Shown piece after piece: positions 24,148 through 32,051 of a stretch of 38,964 nt of DNA (the stretch's first letter is position 1; the number at the start of each line of letters is the position of its first letter). The notes under the pieces are model-generated. The model did no database searches, had not been told where the DNA came from, and worked only from the letters and a program-made list of their open reading frames with translations. A program made the translations under genes and the position numbers. The stretch is from Neobacillus massiliamazoniensis. Its GTDB lineage: Bacteria; Bacillota; Bacilli; Bacillales; Cytobacillaceae. The stretch spans positions 1 to 38,964 of the forward strand of contig NZ_CVRB01000010.1 of the NCBI RefSeq assembly GCF_001048695.1, in the 5' to 3' direction.

Positions 24148-24186
24148 AAAAATGATACCCATTTGAAAAGTGGGTGTCATTTTTTT
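24148..24186 (+). terminator. L25 gene terminator
   Basis: Stem AAAATGATACCCA / TGGGTGTCATTTT (one G-U pair) with 9-nt loop and T run. Confidence 0.85.
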
Positions 24187-24262
24187 GTATAATCAGAGTT
24201 AATAGCATTGTTCTTCGAGAAAGAGAGTAATAATAAAATTTACATTGAAAAGGGGAATAATA

Positions 24263-24859
24263 ATGAACCATTGGAATACTCGTTTTCAAGCCAAGAACTA
24301 TATTTACGGAACTAACCCCAATGTATTTTTAACAGATATTCAGAAAAAGCTTCAATTGTCAGGGGACGCTTTAACCATTGCAGAAGGTGAAGGTCGTAAT
24401 GCCGTTTTTTTAGCAGAACAAGGAATGAATGTAACTGCGTGGGATTATGCTGAATCCGGTTTGACAAAAACCAAAAAGTTAGCAGAAGAACGAGGTGTTG
24501 CAGTTCATACAGAACTCGTTGACTTAAATGAAGCATCTTGGAGAACAAATCAGTGGGATGAACTAGTTTGTATTTTTGGGCATTTCCCAGCGGAATTACG
24601 TCAGAAAACACTTAGAGGCGTAAAAGAAGCAGTTAAACCAGGTGGGTATTTTATTTCAGAGGTGTACTCAATTCACCAAATTCCATATAAAAGTGGAGGA
24701 CCGAAAGAATTAGAGTTCTTATATACTCCAGAAGAGTTTTTGCAAACATTCCCAGATTGGCGCATCGTTCACTTTTTCATGGGAGAGGTTGTCCGTCATG
24801 AAGGTGAACTACACAATGGGCTGGCTCATGTCATTCAGTTTGTTGGACAGAAGCCGTGA
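24263..24859 (+). CDS. class I SAM-dependent methyltransferase (TehB-like)
   Basis: 198 residues from ATG 24263; AAAGGGGA is correctly spaced for this start, and the TTG at 24245 upstream is not supported. Motif I, LTIAEGEGRNAVFLAEQG (37-54), is the SAM loop; VTAWDYAESGL gives the acidic residue that holds the ribose; LVCIFGHFP is motif IV. The MNHWNTRFQAKNYIYGTNPN start is typical of small TehB/tellurite-resistance-type methyltransferases of Bacillus. Substrate is unknown; thiol, metalloid or small-molecule methylation are options. It is flanked by terminators, so monocistronic. Confidence 0.85.
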   Translation: MNHWNTRFQAKNYIYGTNPNVFLTDIQKKLQLSGDALTIAEGEGRNAVFLAEQGMNVTAWDYAESGLTKTKKLAEERGVAVHTELVDLNEASWRTNQWDELVCIFGHFPAELRQKTLRGVKEAVKPGGYFISEVYSIHQIPYKSGGPKELEFLYTPEEFLQTFPDWRIVHFFMGEVVRHEGELHNGLAHVIQFVGQKP

Positions 24860-24911
24860 AGATCTAAGAATTAAATTCAGTCTAAGTTCGTGTAATCGTT
24901 TTGTCTACATT

Positions 24912-24953
24912 AAAAAAGACGTGTGTCATTTAATTTGGCATACGTCTTTTTTT
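24912..24953 (+). terminator. methyltransferase gene terminator
   Basis: Arms AAAAAAGACGTGTGTCA (24912-24928) and GGCATACGTCTTTTTTT (24937-24953), one mismatch, 8-nt loop. Confidence 0.8.
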
Positions 24954-25024
24954 GAAAACTAATAAATAAGAAGGAAAATAGTGCCCGAATAAATGAAATT
25001 AGAGTTGATCCGGTTACTAAGATA

Positions 25025-25231
25025 CCCTATACGTGAACGAAACCCAAGAGAAAAGCCGAATCGTGAACGTAGAACCCCTAAACGTAAACAAAACCCCGAA
25101 AAGACCCAAAAACCATGCACGTAGAAGCCCTATACGTAAACAAAACCCCGAGAAACCCCCAAATCCGTGAACGTAGAAGCCCTTTACGTGAACAAAACCC
25201 CGAGAAAATCCCCAAACCATGAGCGTAGAAG
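25025..25231. repeat. four-unit tandem array of ~52 bp
   Basis: Units begin at 25025, 25075, 25128 and 25180 (50, 53, 52, 52 bp). Each starts CCCTATACGTGAAC-like, continues AAAACCCCGAGAAA-like and ends CGTAGAAG. The plus strand is almost free of runs of G. The unit length is not a multiple of three and no start signals are present, so it is not coding. It occupies the gap before the yeaC promoter. Nothing else is seen in 24954-25300. Confidence 0.8.
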
Positions 25232-25307
25232 CTTCAAAAAACAATCAAAATGTAACCATGGCAGATCATGCATGAAACGTCTTAACAAAAGGTGGTTTTT
25301 GGAATTT

Positions 25308-25335
25308 TTGTAAAAGGTTTTTTTCGGAATATATA
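25308..25335 (+). promoter_or_regulatory. candidate promoter of yeaC-yeaD-yebA
   Basis: TTGTAA (25308-25313), 16 bp, TATATA (25330-25335), about 55 bp before the start codon. Confidence 0.4.
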
Positions 25336-25390
25336 GAATACATATATTTGATGCCACAAATTGCTGATCCGCCAAAAAGGAGGAATAGAG

Positions 25391-26347
25391 TTGTCCCGTG
25401 AACAAATGAACCCCTCAATTGAAAAAATTCTTGCAAACATTGAAAAAGTCATGATTGGAAAGAGAAATGTAGCAGAGCTGAGTCTTATTGCTTTGCTTGC
25501 GGAGGGCCATGTCCTGCTAGAGGATGTACCAGGTGTCGGAAAAACGATGATGGTCCGGGCCCTCGCAAAATCCGTTGATGCCAACTTCCGCCGCATTCAA
25601 TTCACCCCAGATCTATTACCATCCGATGTTACCGGCGTTTCTATTTATAATCCAAAAGAGATGGAGTTCCAATTTCACCCCGGTCCTCTTATGGGTCATA
25701 TCATTCTTGCTGATGAAATTAACCGAACCTCACCGAAGACACAGTCGGCTCTTTTAGAAGGAATGGAAGAAGCAAGTGTCACCATCGATGGGGTGACACA
25801 TAAGCTGAAAAAGCCATTTTTCGTAATGGCCACGCAAAATCCGATTGAATATGAAGGTACATATCCATTGCCGGAGGCACAGCTCGACCGTTTCCTTTTA
25901 AAAATGAAAATGGGCTATCCGGATATTGATGAAGAAATCGAAGTGTTGAACAGGGCACAAAAGGTACCTCCTATTGAAGAACTGGACCCGGTTATCGACC
26001 TTGAAGAGTTGTTAATCCTGCAAAAAGAAATTAAAGATGTTTATGTCGACGATTCTATGAAGCGTTATATTGTTGATATTGTGAAACGGACAAGGGATCA
26101 TGGCAGTGTTTATCTCGGTGCAAGTCCAAGGGGTTCGATTGCCTTAATGAAAACGTCCCAAGCTTATGCCTATATGTATGGCCGCGAGTTTGTTCTCCCG
26201 GATGATATTCAATATTTGGCACCGTTTGTCCTGTCCCACCGGATCATTTTAAAGTCTGAAGCGAAATTTGAAGGGATTTCTGCAGAAGAAGTAGTGAACC
26301 GAATTTTGGCGAGAGTGCCTGTTCCGGTGAAAAGGCTTGTGAAATAA
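25391..26347 (+). CDS. yeaC: MoxR-family AAA+ ATPase (YeaC)
   Basis: 318 residues from TTG 25391, which follows AAAGGAGG by 8 nt; an ATG at 25406 is the alternative. Walker A EDVPGVGKT (44-52), Walker B ILADEINR (105-112), sensor-1 region VMATQNPIEYEGTYPLPEAQLDRF, and ARYGLGASPRG-type sensor-2 (here YLGASPRGSIAL). MoxR ATPases act as chaperones with DUF58/VWA partners to activate or assemble protein complexes. The DUF58 and transglutaminase genes directly follow: a conserved three-gene module also seen in B. subtilis before guaA. Confidence 0.92.
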   Translation: MSREQMNPSIEKILANIEKVMIGKRNVAELSLIALLAEGHVLLEDVPGVGKTMMVRALAKSVDANFRRIQFTPDLLPSDVTGVSIYNPKEMEFQFHPGPLMGHIILADEINRTSPKTQSALLEGMEEASVTIDGVTHKLKKPFFVMATQNPIEYEGTYPLPEAQLDRFLLKMKMGYPDIDEEIEVLNRAQKVPPIEELDPVIDLEELLILQKEIKDVYVDDSMKRYIVDIVKRTRDHGSVYLGASPRGSIALMKTSQAYAYMYGREFVLPDDIQYLAPFVLSHRIILKSEAKFEGISAEEVVNRILARVPVPVKRLVK

Positions 26348-26348
26348 A

Positions 26349-27566
26349 ATGAAAAAATGGTGGAATATTTTTAAAAAAGCTTGGAAGTTCATTTTATTAC
26401 TCTTTTTGATTGTCCTAACATTCTCGTATGCGATGTTTCAAGGCGGGTTTGTCAGCTGGTTTTTATTTTACAGCTTTAGCCCATTTGCAATTTACTGTAT
26501 AGCCATGACCCTTTATTCGTTGAATCAACTAAAAGTAACTAGGGTCTTGCCAAAAACGGATTACAATGCCGGGGAGCCGTTAAAAGTAACTGTAACGATT
26601 AAAAGGTATTCCTCTTTCCCTCTCTTTTATTTGATGATAACAGACCAATTGGATGACTCTTTGAACCACGCTAATCAAGAAAAAAAGGCAAAAGCCTTAT
26701 TGTTTCCAGGCATAAAAAAACAATTTACCTATGAGTACATCATTAATGAACTGCCGCGGGGAGAGCATTTTTTTCGCAACATTACTATTAACCTTGGTGA
26801 CCCGCTCGGTTTAATCGAAAAAGAAAAAACATACACAGTCGATGGAAGAATTATTGTTTATCCGGCTTATACAGAGCTCCTGTATCAGCCATTTGAGAAC
26901 CACTTTGAACAGGGGCTTACCGCTTCAAGGGAAAGAGTGCAGCGCGATACATCCATGGCAACCGGTGTAAGAGATTATCAATCGGGTGACCGCTTCTCGT
27001 GGATTAACTGGAAGGCCTCCGCCAAACGAAACATGTTGATGACGAAAGAATTTGAGCAACGTCAATCCCATGATGTATATGTGGTGATGGATTGTGTACC
27101 GGATAAGCGCTTTGAAGTCATCGTTTCCTTCACGGCATCGCTAGTGCGGGCAGTGTTGAAAAAGGGGGCACAGGTAGGCCTGCTGACCATCAGCAAGGAG
27201 AGAGCTTCTTTTCCCATTAGGGGTGGGGAGCAGCACCTCCAGCAAATTTTTTACCATCTCGCCAAAATCGAAGCCAAAAGTTTTTCGTCGTTAGAAAAAG
27301 TTCTCGAAACCGATGGCCTTTTTATTCAACAAATTGTCTCCTTTTTATTAGTTACAGCACAATTGACGAAACCCTTAATTGAAAAAGCAAGTTTTCTTGG
27401 ACAAAGAAAAGGTTCTGTTACTCTATTTCTCATCAAAGCAGAAAAAGAATCACCAACGGAAACAGAGCGCTCTTTAATAGGTGTAGCAAATGCCCGAGGA
27501 GTTCGGGTGGTAATGGTTCATGAAGGAAACTTTACTGCGGCCTTTTCGGAGGTGAATTTGCGGTGA
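26349..27566 (+). CDS. yeaD: DUF58 membrane protein (YeaD)
   Basis: 405 residues. Two N-terminal membrane helices (about 12-32 and 33-55), then a beta-rich middle and the DUF58 core GVRDYQSGDRFSWINWKAS (near 214-232), followed by a VWA-like segment VYVVMDCVPDKRF with a partial metal-binding pattern. It starts one base after the yeaC stop, and overlaps the yebA GTG by 4 bases, so expression is coupled. Partner of the MoxR ATPase. Cell-envelope or protease-related roles are proposed for such modules; the exact function is unknown. Confidence 0.88.
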   Translation: MKKWWNIFKKAWKFILLLFLIVLTFSYAMFQGGFVSWFLFYSFSPFAIYCIAMTLYSLNQLKVTRVLPKTDYNAGEPLKVTVTIKRYSSFPLFYLMITDQLDDSLNHANQEKKAKALLFPGIKKQFTYEYIINELPRGEHFFRNITINLGDPLGLIEKEKTYTVDGRIIVYPAYTELLYQPFENHFEQGLTASRERVQRDTSMATGVRDYQSGDRFSWINWKASAKRNMLMTKEFEQRQSHDVYVVMDCVPDKRFEVIVSFTASLVRAVLKKGAQVGLLTISKERASFPIRGGEQHLQQIFYHLAKIEAKSFSSLEKVLETDGLFIQQIVSFLLVTAQLTKPLIEKASFLGQRKGSVTLFLIKAEKESPTETERSLIGVANARGVRVVMVHEGNFTAAFSEVNLR

Positions 27567-29773
27567 TCAAAAGAGATTTTCCGTCGTTTCTTCTGTATGC
27601 ACTGGGCTTCCTGTTGCTTTGGGAATGGCTTAGGCCGGTTGAAGAATTGACTGATACCAATCATATTGGAACCTTCATTGTTTTCCTGCTCCTGTCCTTT
27701 CTTTTGTCTTTTTTGAACGTAAAGTGGTTTTGGCAGTTTTTGATCAAAACGATCTATATTTTGGCTTCTATTAATCGTTTCTACTATCAAGAAAGCTTTT
27801 TTCACTCAAGCTGGTTAAAGGCTTGTCTATTTGATGTAAAAAACGATATCATCCTGCTTTTTACACTAAAATGGAATGGCTTTTCCAATGAGTTTCGTAC
27901 CATATTGTTTTTTCTATTGCTTTGGATCATGGTTTATTTAATTCATTATTGGCTCTTAAGACGACAGCAGATTTTTATTTTTTTCTTTATGACACTCGTT
28001 TACATTACCTTTTTGGATACATTTACTACGTACAATGCAAAGTATGCGATCGTTCGTACGGTTGTAGTTGGTTTTACTGTAATGGGAATGCTGACCTTTT
28101 ACCGGATAATTCTGAAGGAAAAAGTAAAGCAGGAACCCTCTTTCATTCGAAAATGGATGGTCCCATTAGCTGGAATGATTGCCTTTAGTGTCCTTGTGGG
28201 TGTAGCTGCTCCAAAAGCCGCACCGATTTGGCCCGATCCTGTTTCTTATTTTAAGGCGGCCAAAAGCAAAGATGGCGGTGAAGGCAATGGGACGAAAAGA
28301 ATTGGTTATGGTACAAATGATGATAGACTAGGCGGGCCGTTTATTGGCGATAGTAATTCTGTTTTCAGGTATGTGGGGAATGGAAAAAATTATTGGAAGG
28401 TCGAAACAAAAGATGTCTATACCGGAAAAGGCTGGATGCCTTCCGGATCAACTTCCGTGACCTTTAATGAGGGCGATTTAATACCTATTTACCCGATCCC
28501 GAATTCGGTTGAAACCATTAAGGAATATGCCACGGTATATTTTGACTATTCCTCATTATCCTTTTTACTGTATCCGGCGGGGGTTCAAAGAATCCAAGGT
28601 GTTGTTCCTGAAGTTCCTGAAGCAGATCCATATAGGTTTAAGATGGATACGAATACAGATAAGATTATATCTCGTAGAGGGGATATTTTTAGATACACAG
28701 TTGAATTTGATATTCCAAAATACAAAGCAAGTGATTTAACGAAAACAACGGAATATGACCCTTCCGTAATGAATAGTGAATTTTATCAGCGCTATACATC
28801 TCTTCCTGCTGGATTGCCGCCAAGAATCAAGCAATTAACCGAACAAATAACCTCCGGTGCGGAAAATTGGTTTGACAAGGCAAAAGCGGTTGAACGCTAT
28901 TTTGGGGGAAACGGATACACGTATGACCAAAAAAACGTTGCCTATCCGGCTGAAAAACAAGATTATGTTGATCAGTTTTTATTTGAGACGAAACGCGGCT
29001 ACTGCGATAATTTTTCTACCGCAATGGCGGTCATGCTGCGAACGATTGGAATCCCAACCCGCTGGGTAAAAGGCTACACAGGTGGAGACATCGATCAACA
29101 TAGTAATGACGATTCTTCGTTGCAGGAGTATGTAGTTACTAACAAAAATGCCCATGCATGGGTAGAAGTCTTTTTCCCCAATCAAGGCTGGGTGCCATTT
29201 GAACCAACTCAAGGGTTTTCAAATGAGCTGATTATTAATTACGAAAGTGACGCCAATACTCCGACGGATAATCAACAAACCACGCCGACACCGGTGAAGA
29301 AGCCTGAGAAGGATCAGCAACAAGAGGACACAGGAAAAGCAAAGAATACGAAGAAATCTTTTGATGCAAAAAACATGTGGAAAAATATAAATTCAACTTT
29401 AAAAAATCATTGGCAGCTGATTGTTTTTATCATCATCCTCCTAGGAATTTTGACGGGAATTCTTTATCGAATTCGCGGAAAATGGGTTCCATATGTGATC
29501 GTGCTGTTTTATCGATTTAAGAAGCAGGACGAAAGCATGGGGGATGCGTATTTGGTTTTATTGAAACAACTCGACCGCTTCGGGCTAAAACGCCAAGAAA
29601 ACCAGACACTTCGCAGCTATGCCCGCTACATCGACACCTTTTTTTCAACAAGGGAAATGACGAGCTTAACAGCAGTGTATGAACAATATTTGTATCATCA
29701 ACATATACCGGAAGGAACGTGGCAACAGACGCAAGAATTGTGGGAAAATTTAATTAAAAAGACAATCGCTTGA
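27563..29773 (+). CDS. yebA: membrane transglutaminase-like protein (YebA)
   Basis: 736 residues. About six N-terminal membrane helices (to ~residue 215), an extracytoplasmic domain, a transglutaminase core with C481 (KRGYCDNFSTAMAVMLR), H531 (NAHAWVEVFF) and E547 (WVPFEPTQG) as the likely catalytic triad. One further helix is near 630 (LIVFIIILLGILTG), then a cytoplasmic DUF4129-like tail. The start is GTG 27563 inside the last codons of yeaD, with GGAGGTG upstream. An acidic/Pro linker rich in Q, T and P sits at about 570-600. Probably an envelope protease or cross-linker; the target is unknown. Confidence 0.88.
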   Translation: MIKRDFPSFLLYALGFLLLWEWLRPVEELTDTNHIGTFIVFLLLSFLLSFLNVKWFWQFLIKTIYILASINRFYYQESFFHSSWLKACLFDVKNDIILLFTLKWNGFSNEFRTILFFLLLWIMVYLIHYWLLRRQQIFIFFFMTLVYITFLDTFTTYNAKYAIVRTVVVGFTVMGMLTFYRIILKEKVKQEPSFIRKWMVPLAGMIAFSVLVGVAAPKAAPIWPDPVSYFKAAKSKDGGEGNGTKRIGYGTNDDRLGGPFIGDSNSVFRYVGNGKNYWKVETKDVYTGKGWMPSGSTSVTFNEGDLIPIYPIPNSVETIKEYATVYFDYSSLSFLLYPAGVQRIQGVVPEVPEADPYRFKMDTNTDKIISRRGDIFRYTVEFDIPKYKASDLTKTTEYDPSVMNSEFYQRYTSLPAGLPPRIKQLTEQITSGAENWFDKAKAVERYFGGNGYTYDQKNVAYPAEKQDYVDQFLFETKRGYCDNFSTAMAVMLRTIGIPTRWVKGYTGGDIDQHSNDDSSLQEYVVTNKNAHAWVEVFFPNQGWVPFEPTQGFSNELIINYESDANTPTDNQQTTPTPVKKPEKDQQQEDTGKAKNTKKSFDAKNMWKNINSTLKNHWQLIVFIIILLGILTGILYRIRGKWVPYVIVLFYRFKKQDESMGDAYLVLLKQLDRFGLKRQENQTLRSYARYIDTFFSTREMTSLTAVYEQYLYHQHIPEGTWQQTQELWENLIKKTIA

Positions 29774-29798
29774 CCAGTAAAAATGTCATTGTTACAAT
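29770..29798 (+). promoter_or_regulatory. guaA promoter, overlapping the yebA stop codon
   Basis: TTGACC (29770-29775), 17 bp, TACAAT (29793-29798). The -35 box contains the yebA TGA (29771-29773). Transcription would begin before the riboswitch. Confidence 0.7.
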
Positions 29799-29818
29799 AG
29801 ATTTTAAATTCAATGTCT

Positions 29819-29843
29819 AGCTACAGTTCTTTGGGCTGTAGCT
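29819..29843 (+). terminator. hairpin between yebA and the guaA riboswitch
   Basis: Perfect 8-bp stem AGCTACAG / CTGTAGCT, 9-nt loop, followed by TTTCT only. It could be a weak terminator for yebA or a leader hairpin upstream of the aptamer. Confidence 0.45.
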
Positions 29844-29862
29844 TTTCTAAATAGGTACGTTA

Positions 29863-29933
29863 CCTTCATATATCCTCGATAATATGGGTCGAGAGTCTCT
29901 ACCGGGTCGCCGTAAAGGACCTGACTATGAAGG
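29863..29933 (+). ncRNA. guanine-class purine riboswitch of guaA
   Basis: Three-way junction aptamer: P1 CCTTCATA / TATGAAGG, core ATAATATGG, AGTCTCTACCGGG and CCTGACTATG. The specificity base (equivalent of C74) is C29925, so the guanine/hypoxanthine class. Its 3' P1 strand with the bases after it (29929-29939) can instead pair with 29972-29982 to form an antiterminator. Ligand binding therefore favours the terminator at 29963-30013 and turns guaA off. Confidence 0.93.
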
Positions 29934-29962
29934 CGGAATGAAGTTTTGCGATTGTTTACAAG

Positions 29963-30013
29963 AAAACTAGAATTCTGCCTTCTTACTATAGTTGTGCGAA
30001 TTCTAGTTTTTTT
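29963..30013 (+). terminator. expression-platform terminator of the guaA riboswitch
   Basis: 13-bp stem AAAACTAGAATTC / GAATTCTAGTTTT and run of T. Its 5' arm is partly captured by the antiterminator pairing with the aptamer's 3' strand. Confidence 0.9.
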
Positions 30014-30028
30014 CGTTTTCATTTGATT

Positions 30029-30120
30029 CGTAGATATATTCGGAATTTCGCAGATATATTCATTAAATGCGCAGATATATTCTAATTTTCGCAGATATAT
30101 CGATATAATTCGCAGATAAA
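30029..30120. repeat. five-unit CGCAGATATATT array, 20-21 bp period
   Basis: CG(C/T)AGATAtat units start at 30029, 30049, 30070, 30090 and 30111: spacing 20, 21, 20, 21 bp, two helical turns each. The bases between units vary. The array lies between the riboswitch terminator and the guaA start, so it is in the transcribed leader. Confidence 0.8.
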
Positions 30121-30220
30121 TCTCCGGAGCAGGGCTGAAAACAACATTTTTTTAAAAAAAGCCTTATTTTATCAGGTTATTGCAAAAGCTAATCATATAT
30201 TTTTGAAAGAGGTGGCCGTT

Positions 30221-31759
30221 TTGACAAACAAGCAAGATATGATCGTGGTTTTGGATTTTGGAAGTCAGTACAATCAGCTTATTACACGCCGCATCCGTGA
30301 ATTTGGAGTGTATAGCGAGCTGCACCCTCATACGATTACCGCAGAGGAAATTAGAAAAATGAACCCAAAAGGGATTATTTTCTCTGGCGGTCCAAACAGT
30401 GTATATGATGAAAATTCATTCCGCTGTGATGAGGCTATTTTTGACATGGGTCTACCGATCCTTGGGATTTGTTATGGTATGCAATTAATGACGGTTCATT
30501 TTGGTGGCAAAGTTGAAAAAGCCAAACAGCGTGAGTACGGGAAAGCTATGATGACTGTTCAGCGCGAATCCGCTTTATTCCGCGCTTTGCCTGAAGAGCA
30601 GCTTGTTTGGATGAGCCATGGTGATTTAGTGGTTGAAGCTCCTGAAGGCTTTACAATTGACGGTACTAATCCATCTTGCCCGATTTCGTCGATGAGCGAT
30701 GAGTCTAGAAAGCTTTATGCCGTGCAATTCCACCCAGAGGTACGCCATTCTGTTTACGGGAATGACCTTCTCAAGAACTTTGTATTTAACGTCTGTGATT
30801 GCAGCGACACATGGTCAATGGAAAACTATATTGATATGGAAATCGCGAAGATTCGCGAACAAGTTGGCACGAAGAAGGTTCTTTGCGCACTAAGCGGCGG
30901 TGTCGATTCTTCAGTTGTCGCTGTTCTTATTCATAAAGCTATCGGCGATCAGCTTACCTGTATTTTTGTTGACCACGGATTACTTAGGAAGAATGAAGCG
31001 GATAGTGTCATGAAAACATTCTCCGAAGGCTTCCATATGAATGTCATAAAGGTTGACGCGAAGGATCGCTTCTTAACAAAATTGAAGGGCGTTTCTGACC
31101 CAGAGCAAAAGCGGAAAATCATCGGTAACGAGTTTATCTATGTATTTGACGATGAATCAGCGAAACTTGAAGGAATTGAGTTTTTAGCGCAAGGAACGCT
31201 ATATACTGATATTATTGAGAGCGGCACGGCTACTGCGCAAACAATCAAATCCCACCATAATGTGGGCGGTCTTCCAGAAGATATGCAGTTTACATTAATC
31301 GAGCCGCTAAACACATTATTCAAGGATGAAGTTCGTGCTTTAGGAACAGAGCTTGGAATTCCGGATGATATTGTTTGGAGGCAGCCTTTCCCAGGTCCGG
31401 GTCTCGGCATTCGTGTTTTAGGGGCAATTTCTGATGATAAATTAGAAATTGTTCGGGAATCGGATTGGATTTTACGCGAAGAAATTAAAAAAGCCGGGCT
31501 TGACCGCGATATTTGGCAATATTTCACGGTTCTACCTGACATCCGCAGTGTCGGTGTAATGGGAGATGCACGAACATACGATTACACGATTGGTATCCGT
31601 GCCGTTACGTCTATTGATGGAATGACATCAGATTGGGCACGTATTCCATGGGAAGTGCTTGAGGTTATTTCGACTCGAATCGTCAACGAAGTGGCACACG
31701 TAAATCGGGTTGTGTATGACATTACCAGCAAGCCACCAGCAACAATTGAGTGGGAATAA
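30221..31759 (+). CDS. guaA: GMP synthase (glutamine-hydrolysing)
   Basis: 512 residues from TTG 30221, which follows AGAGGTGG; an in-frame TTG at 30203 precedes the ribosome site. It converts XMP to GMP with glutamine and ATP in purine synthesis. The amidotransferase domain has nucleophile C84 (GICYGMQ) and H171/E173 (QFHPEV). The ATP-pyrophosphatase domain carries SGGVDSS (225-231). The C-terminal dimerisation domain is complete to SKPPATIEWE. Length matches B. subtilis GuaA. Regulated by the riboswitch upstream. Confidence 0.97.
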   Translation: MTNKQDMIVVLDFGSQYNQLITRRIREFGVYSELHPHTITAEEIRKMNPKGIIFSGGPNSVYDENSFRCDEAIFDMGLPILGICYGMQLMTVHFGGKVEKAKQREYGKAMMTVQRESALFRALPEEQLVWMSHGDLVVEAPEGFTIDGTNPSCPISSMSDESRKLYAVQFHPEVRHSVYGNDLLKNFVFNVCDCSDTWSMENYIDMEIAKIREQVGTKKVLCALSGGVDSSVVAVLIHKAIGDQLTCIFVDHGLLRKNEADSVMKTFSEGFHMNVIKVDAKDRFLTKLKGVSDPEQKRKIIGNEFIYVFDDESAKLEGIEFLAQGTLYTDIIESGTATAQTIKSHHNVGGLPEDMQFTLIEPLNTLFKDEVRALGTELGIPDDIVWRQPFPGPGLGIRVLGAISDDKLEIVRESDWILREEIKKAGLDRDIWQYFTVLPDIRSVGVMGDARTYDYTIGIRAVTSIDGMTSDWARIPWEVLEVISTRIVNEVAHVNRVVYDITSKPPATIEWE

Positions 31760-31761
31760 TC

Positions 31762-31800
31762 ACGAACGATTAATAATACTTTTATAAAAATGTTCGTCTT
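31762..31800 (+). terminator. weak hairpin after guaA
   Basis: ACGAAC / GTTCGT closes an AT-rich loop of 24 nt and is followed by CTTTTA. Only a short stem; a possible guaA terminator. Confidence 0.4.
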
Positions 31801-31805
31801 TTATC

Positions 31806-31834
31806 TTGACGAAGTTATTTTTCATTGCTATTAT
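31806..31834 (+). promoter_or_regulatory. pbuG promoter
   Basis: TTGACG (31806-31811), 17 bp, TATTAT (31829-31834), 26 bp before the riboswitch aptamer. Both boxes score five of six. Confidence 0.7.
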
Positions 31835-31859
31835 GAAAGAGAATTAAATTAACGTCTAA

Positions 31860-31934
31860 TTACGTCGTATAATATTGGGAATATGGCCCAAGAGTTTCTA
31901 CCGAGCCACCGTAAATGGTTTGACTACGAGGTAA
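31860..31934 (+). ncRNA. guanine-class purine riboswitch of pbuG
   Basis: P1 TTACGTCGTA / TACGAGGTAA with one mismatch; core TAATATTGGGAATATGG, AGTTTCTACCGAG and GGTTTGACTACGAG. The specificity base is C31924, guanine class. It is the second such aptamer in 2 kb. It would shut off the purine permease when guanine or hypoxanthine is abundant. Confidence 0.92.
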
Positions 31935-31993
31935 GTGTTAATGGAAGAAGAGTGTAACTTTTTTCTTTCTCTTTCTTTACACATGCCCTAGTC

Positions 31994-32025
31994 AAACGCT
32001 CCGGTAGTCATCGGAGCGTTTTTTT
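31994..32025 (+). terminator. expression-platform terminator of the pbuG riboswitch
   Basis: 10-bp stem AAACGCTCCG / CGGAGCGTTT, 8-nt loop, T run. The preceding CCCTAGTC can pair with GACTACGAGG of the aptamer as part of an antiterminator. Confidence 0.88.
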
Positions 32026-32051
32026 CATTAGAGAATTCCAGGGGGAGAGCA

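Noticed and set aside
25017..25244. 75-codon open frame on the minus strand across the 52-bp array
   Set aside because: It has no ribosome site, its translation is Gly/Phe-rich repeat noise, and the unit length is not a multiple of three.
25025..30120. Possible CRISPR arrays (25025-25231 and 30029-30120)
   Set aside because: There are no uniform unique spacers, the units are imperfect, and no cas genes are present. They are ordinary tandem or phased repeats.
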